NCBI GenBank assembly: GCA_026770585.1
Contig: MU646365.1
Location: 568,702 to 586,101, forward strand
Direction of reading: 5' to 3'
DNA: 17,400 nucleotides
From: Baffinella frigidus
Taxonomy: Eukaryota; Cryptophyceae; Cryptomonadales; Baffinellaceae
The notes under the pieces are model-generated. The model was not told the origin of the DNA and did not search any database. It saw only the letters and a list, made by a program, of their open reading frames with translations. Both the position numbers and the translations under genes were made by a program. Positions 10,701-16,700 of this stretch are shown piece after piece (position 1 is the stretch's first letter; each line of letters begins with the position of its first letter).

Positions 10701-13700
10701 AGACTTTACAACTACATGTAGGGTTTAGGTGGACGGAAACCTGGAACTGCGAGGGAAGGTCGCGTCCGCAATACACACATGTCACGGACTTATCCGGGAC
10801 GTTGTCGAGGGGGTGCGTCCGATAGAAGGCTAGCCGCACGCGGGGGTCGAGGTTGTAGAACCTGGTTTGAGGTTTAGGGTTTAGGATTTAGGGGTTCGGG
10901 TTAAGGGTTAGAATTTGAATCCTATACGAATTGCCTTTTGAAAGGCTCGATTTGGCCCACTCCAGATTGTAGAGCCTGCGATCAGGAACTCCTTCAGGAC
11001 GCCCGTTCTAATTGACGCGAAGATTCGTCGGATCTCTGCCTCACTCGGGTTGGCGGACTACTCTTAAGTTGACACCCTGGGTGTGTGGTAGAAATCCGTC
11101 AACTTTTGAGTGGGAGGAGCCCGGGCTCACCAAAATGGCGAGACCAAATAGACTGACCGCACGGGGGTCGAGGTTGTAGCACCTGGTTTGGGGCCATCTA
11201 TATACACGGGCCCGTGTGCCCCGAGGCGTCAGGGTGGTAGGGGATACTCTTGGGCCCTGAACCAAGCCAGCCTCGCCAGATTGGATGTGGGGGTAGAATT
11301 TTGTAGAAATCTTTTTGATAAGGGGTGTCAACTTTTGAAAACCACTGCCTTCAAGGGGAATTGACTTTTGGTTCCAAGAATCTGGCGTGGAGGGATGGTA
11401 CCCGGCGTTGATGTCCATCTCGTGCCAGTCTTCATACACCTCTCCGAATGGGAACCCCGAGACATTCAGCGCCTGAAACGAAAGGGTTGAGTGTTAAGGG
11501 TCTAAAATTTAGGGTTTAGGGTAATAAGCGGAATCCGAATTGGAAGCCCGAGACTTCAGTCCTTGTCGAAAAAGGGTTTTCAAGGTTCATGGTTCAGGAA
11601 CTGGGGTTTAGTGTTTAGTGTTCAGGGTGTAGGGTTTAGAATCAATCTCTCACCATGAAGGCCGCGCGTTCCGTATTCCCCTCCTGGTGCACGGTGAGGT
11701 AGAGCCGCAGCTTCTGCCTCATGTCCACCTGGATTGGGGTGTGTTTTATTTATTTATTATTTATTGATAAAACTATTTATTTATTTATTATTTATTATTT
11801 GGGTTCAGGGCTCAGGGATGGGGCTTTGGGTTCAGAATTTGGGGGTTGGGGTTCAGGATTTGGGTTTAGGGTGGGTTTAGGGTTTGGGGATTAGGGTTTG
11901 GGGTTTGGGGTTTGGGGTTTAGGGTTTGGGGTGCAGGGTGTAGGGTTTGAGGTTTGGGGTTTGGGGTTGGACCGTAGGCATGAAGAACTCGTCCGCTTCG
12001 TCGCCCCACACCAGCGACGACTGGAGTACGGTTGAGGGTTTGGGGGTTATGGTTTATAGTTTATGGTTTATGGTTTATGGTTTATGGTTTATGGTTTATG
12101 TTGAAGGTTGATGGTTCAGGGTTCATGGTTCAGGCTTTAAGGTTTCGGGTTTCGGGTTTCGAGCTTCGGGCTTCGGGCTTTGAGTTTCGGGTTCAGGGTT
12201 TTGAGTTTCGGGTTTAAGCTTTAAGACAGGGCGAGAAACCTTGTAGCTCTTCGCGTTGGTCTCGCCCACGTGGTCCCCCAAGTCGAACCTGCGTTCGCGT
12301 TTCGCGTTTCGGGATTCGGGTCTCGTGTCTCGGGTTTCAACCTTCGGGTTTCGGGATTCGGGTTTCGTCTTTCGGGTTTCGGGATTCAGGTGTCGGGTTT
12401 TGGGTTTCGGATGTCGGGTTTCGGGTTTCGGGTTTCGGGTATTGGGTTTAGGGTGTGGGGTTTCGGGTTTCGGGATTCAGGTGTCAGGTTTCGGGTTTCG
12501 GGTTTCGGGTTTCGGGTTTCGGGTTTCGGGTCTCGAGTCTCGGGTTTCGGGTTTCGGGAGTCAGGTGTCAGGTGTCAGGTTTCGGGTTTCGAATTTCGGG
12601 TTTCGGGATTCGGGTTTCGGGTTTCGGGTGTCGGGATTCGGGTTTCGGGATTCGGGTTTCAGGTTTAGCGGTTGGGGTTTAGTTTCGCTGCGGGGCGGGG
12701 GGTTCACTTGACGTTAGCCACCGCAATGTACAGGCCCTAATCCCCAAACCAAGCAACCCCTAAAACCCCAGTAAGGTTAAGAATTTCGTGTTTCGTGTTT
12801 CGTGTTTCGGGTTTACGGTCCACAATTCAGTTTGGCTACAGGTCTGGGGGTTTACTTGACGTTAGCAGTCGCTTTTGACTGCGGCTGACCCGGCGCCGCC
12901 AACCCCGTTCCTGATAGCACCGCCATGTACAGCCCGGCAATAACCTGCCGCAGTGTTTAGGGTTTAGGGTTTGGGTTTCGTGGAGTCAAAAGAACCGTTG
13001 GTTCAGTTGAGTCAACAACCTAAACCTCGAACCCTGAACCCTGAAACAGAGCCTACGGGTCACAGATTTTCGGGTGCAGGTTTTCATTTGCAGACCTGCG
13101 TATCAGCGGAAGGCACCGCCAGCACTTTCATCTCGAAAAACCACTGAATCAGTTCCCTAATCAGCGTTTTGATTTAATTAGGAGGCCCAATTAAATTTAC
13201 TATGCCCTAACTAATTTCTCCTATTCAACCTCCGATTGAAAAGGAACTGATTCAGTCATGAGCAGTGGCGCGCCAGGCGTCGACGGGTGTGAGGAGTTTC
13301 AGATTTGGAGTCTGGGCGAACAGGTTTTCGAGGTTTACGCTTTATGGTTTGTGGTTTAGAGTCTGCAAGGATATCAGAGACGAAGTAGCGCGCACCCCTC
13401 GCCATCTTTTTCCTCTCTGCCGAAGGGAGGAGGGTTTGTCAGTTAAGAGGGGTTGAAAGTTTGTCAGTTAGAGGGGTTAAAAGTCAGTTAGAGGGGCTGA
13501 AAGGTTTTGGGGGTCAAGGTTTGAGACAAAGTGTCGGGTTCTGGTAGAGCTGCGTATCACGGCGCTTGCTCCGTACCCCCTATCCAATAAACACTACACC
13601 CTAATCCCCTGAACCCCACACCCCAACCCCTATCCTATCATCTGAACCTCAAACCCTAAACTCTAAACCCTATCCCCACGCACCTGCTTATCAGGGGGCA

Positions 13701-16700
13701 GCACACCGATGTTTATATTTTATATTTTCGGGGGTTCGGACTAGAGTGTTACGGTCGATGGTTCCGCACGGTGGACTACGGACCTTTCATCAAAAGTCAA
13801 CTTGCCCTGACGCAATTGACTTCAAGGCCATTTCTGGAGCAAATTCGGTCACGTTACCGCTAAATCTAGGGGTCCCGGAACCTTCGTAGCCCACCGTGTG
13901 GTATAGTGCAGGGGTTGGTTCGCACACCTGCTTATCAGCGGGTGGCAGGGGGCGCGGGATTATGGTTTTGTATGTTATGGTCTGTGTTTGAGGGCCACTC
14001 GGTAGGCTACGGAACACTGTGTTTGAGGGCCACTCGGTAGGCTACGGAACACGTTCCGGTAGTCTCTCCCACGAGAGAGTCTCTCCCACGTCTCTCCCCG
14101 GAAATTCAGAGAAGGACAAATTGCTGCTGTTTGGCGTGTTTCGTGGGCAAGAATCCAATAACTAACTTACGCATGGTTCCTCGTAGTGTTCCGAGCGGTT
14201 GGGGTTGGGTTAAGGGTTGAGGCCTGCTTATCCGCGGGGGGTATGGGCGTCGAAGCGACGTTCTTCGACGCCTTCTCTCCCACTTTCTCCAAAGTTTTGT
14301 TGGTTTATGGTGTAGAGTTTCGTTCGCAGACCTATTCCGGGAACAAGTTTTTTGTTTTAAAGGCTGGCAATGAAAATTACTACACAACGGGTCACGTCCG
14401 AAGCAATTGTGTAGTAATTTTCGTGCAGATTTGTGAAAAGGTTGTTCCCGGATGAGACCTGCTTATCAGCGGGGGGTATGGGCGTCGAAGCGTCCTTCCT
14501 CGACGCCTTGTCTCCCACTTGGTCCTTCCCTACACGCCCCTCATCGCGCGGCGCGCCCCCTCTTGCCATCCGGTCTCTCTCTGCACACACCACAGGGGGT
14601 TTGTCCGTCAGTTTGGGGTGTGGGGTGTGGGGTTTGGAGCGGAGGAGCCGACGCCTTCTCAGCCACTTTCTCTTTTCCTACACGCCCCCCCCATCGCGCG
14701 GAGCGCCCCCTCTTGCCATCCGGTCTCTTTCTGCGCACACCGGGGGTTTGTGGTTCAGAGGTTGGGGTCTAGAGCGCAGGAGCGGACGGCAGTGCCGGCA
14801 TTCGGTCCTTTCCTACAAGCTGATCTCAGAAAAGGGTTTCTAAAATTCGTTTTCTCAAGTCAATTCCCCTTCAAATATGTCAACTTATGCGTAGAGAAAA
14901 GAATAAGTTGACGAATTTGTACAGGAATTGACTTAAGAAAACAGATTTTAGAAACCTTTTTCTGAGATGAAAGCCCCGCTCGCGTGGTGCACCGCCCTGC
15001 GCCATCCGGCCCCTCTCTGCCGTTTGATTGTAGGGATTGAGGGTTTGGGGTTTCGGTACCGAACTCGCCCCATTTCGCAAGGGGCACGAACAGGCGGCGC
15101 ACAAAAAAGTTTGGTTTTAGAGGTTTGGGTTTTGAGTTTTGGGTCTAGGAGTTGGGGTTTGGAATGTGAGGTTTGGGGCTTAGGTTCGGGGTTTCGGTAC
15201 GGAACTTGTTGGAGGTTGAGGGTTTACCGAATTCGCCCTATTTCGCGAGGGGCGAAGAGACGGCTCACAAAAACCTTTCAAAATTAGGGTTAAGGGCGTG
15301 TGGTTTCGGTAAACAAAACCCTTTCAAAATTAGGATTAAGGGCTTGAACAAACCCCCTTTAAAATTAGGGTTAAGGGGGGGGAAATAGGGTTAAAACATT
15401 AGGGTTAAAAATCCTTTTAAATTAGGGTTAAGGGCTTGTGGTTTCGGTACCAACCGGTTCAGGGTTCAGGGTTTAGGGTGGTTTGTACCAAACTCGCCCC
15501 ATTTCGCAAGGGGCACGAAGAGACGCCGCACGCGGATGCTCCCAGCGTGCTGCTTGATCGTGCCTGGTTGGTGTTTGGGGTTTGGGGTTCAGTCACTAAG
15601 ATCCTCATCTTTAGGATTTATGAAGTTATATTTTGTGGTTTAGGGATTAGGGTTCATCATTTTCAGGGTTTTGTGGCGATGGTTGAAGGTTTGGGGTTTG
15701 GGGGTAAGGGGTTCAGGGTTTGGAGTCAGGGTTTAGGGTTCAGAGTTTAGGGTTCAGGATGCAGGGTTCAGGGTTCAGGGCGGAGAGACAACGCACGCGG
15801 ATGCTGTCGGCGTGCTGCTTGATCGTGCCTGTTTTGTGTTTGGTGTTTGGTGTTTGGGGTTTGGGGTTCATGGGCACTGCTTGATCGGGTCTGCAGGGAG
15901 TTCTTGACTACACGGGAATCCTCACAATGGTTGTTCACTACACGCTGACAAAGGGTCACGAGGTTCTTTACTACACGGTGATAAAGAGTCACGGGCGTTG
16001 TTTACTATACACTGCCAAAGTGTCACTGACGTTGTTCTTTACTACACGCTGACAAAAGGCCACAACGCTGCCAGTGGGCTAGTCGCCGCGTGTGACTCTG
16101 TAGACGGGCCCGTTTCGTAAAGCTCATGGACTATTGTTGCACTCAACTCTAGGCGTAAGGGCCTATCTAGGACCTGTTTCGAGAGTAATAAAGCAGAAAG
16201 AATAAAATGTCACCGAAAATGTTGCTGTCTTCCGCCGGAAGCTTCGGAGCGTGTTTAAGGGTATATCCCCCTAACCCCGAACCCCAAAACCGTAAACCGT
16301 AAACCCTAGGCTGTACACCGTAAACCAGAAGCCTGAAGGGGTTCTGAGTGCCTCCGTGAAGGCAAAGCTACGTGCGTACCCTGACACACGGTGGGCTACG
16401 AGGGTTTCGTTGACCCTGGATTCCAGGGTGATACGTGACCAATTTGCATCAGAAAAATCCGTAAAGTTCATTGTCTTCGGACAAGTCGACTTTTAATGAA
16501 AGGTTCGTAGTCCACCGTGTGGTTGGTCGGGTAGGATTACCATTCAGAAGGCTACATGGACCACGTTTGAACCGGAATCGGAGCATTTGCTTTAAGTTTG
16601 TAACGGAAAACGTCACGTTATGCCCGGACATCCGGGCACCAGAGGTCGTCGTAGCCTTCTGAGCGGGGTAGGGTTAGGGTCGAGGGTTTAGGTAGGGTTT

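Noticed and set aside
10957-11037. Extra exon reading EIRRIFASIRTGVLKEF on minus
   Set aside because: There is an AG before it, but either phase needed by exon 10 leads to a stop, while exon 10 to exon 11 joins perfectly without it.
11041-11439. 132-residue minus-strand open frame as one exon
   Set aside because: Only 11402-11472 matches a C2 domain; the rest runs through a donor, a decayed exon 11 edge and a 40-bp element and has no recognisable protein.
12256-12711. Long plus-strand open frames made of GFRVSGFGFRVSG repeats
   Set aside because: They are the TTTCGGG heptamer array translated; all three plus frames are open, and no domain or codon bias is seen. The same holds for the GLGFGVWGLGFG, LWFVVCGLW and LHPTPYTLHPTP frames.
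14433-14911. Overlapping plus-strand frames of 106-136 residues
   Set aside because: They are antisense to exon 4 and its duplicate copies; repeated segments (PSRGAPPLAIRSLSAH) reflect the duplication and not a plus-strand gene.
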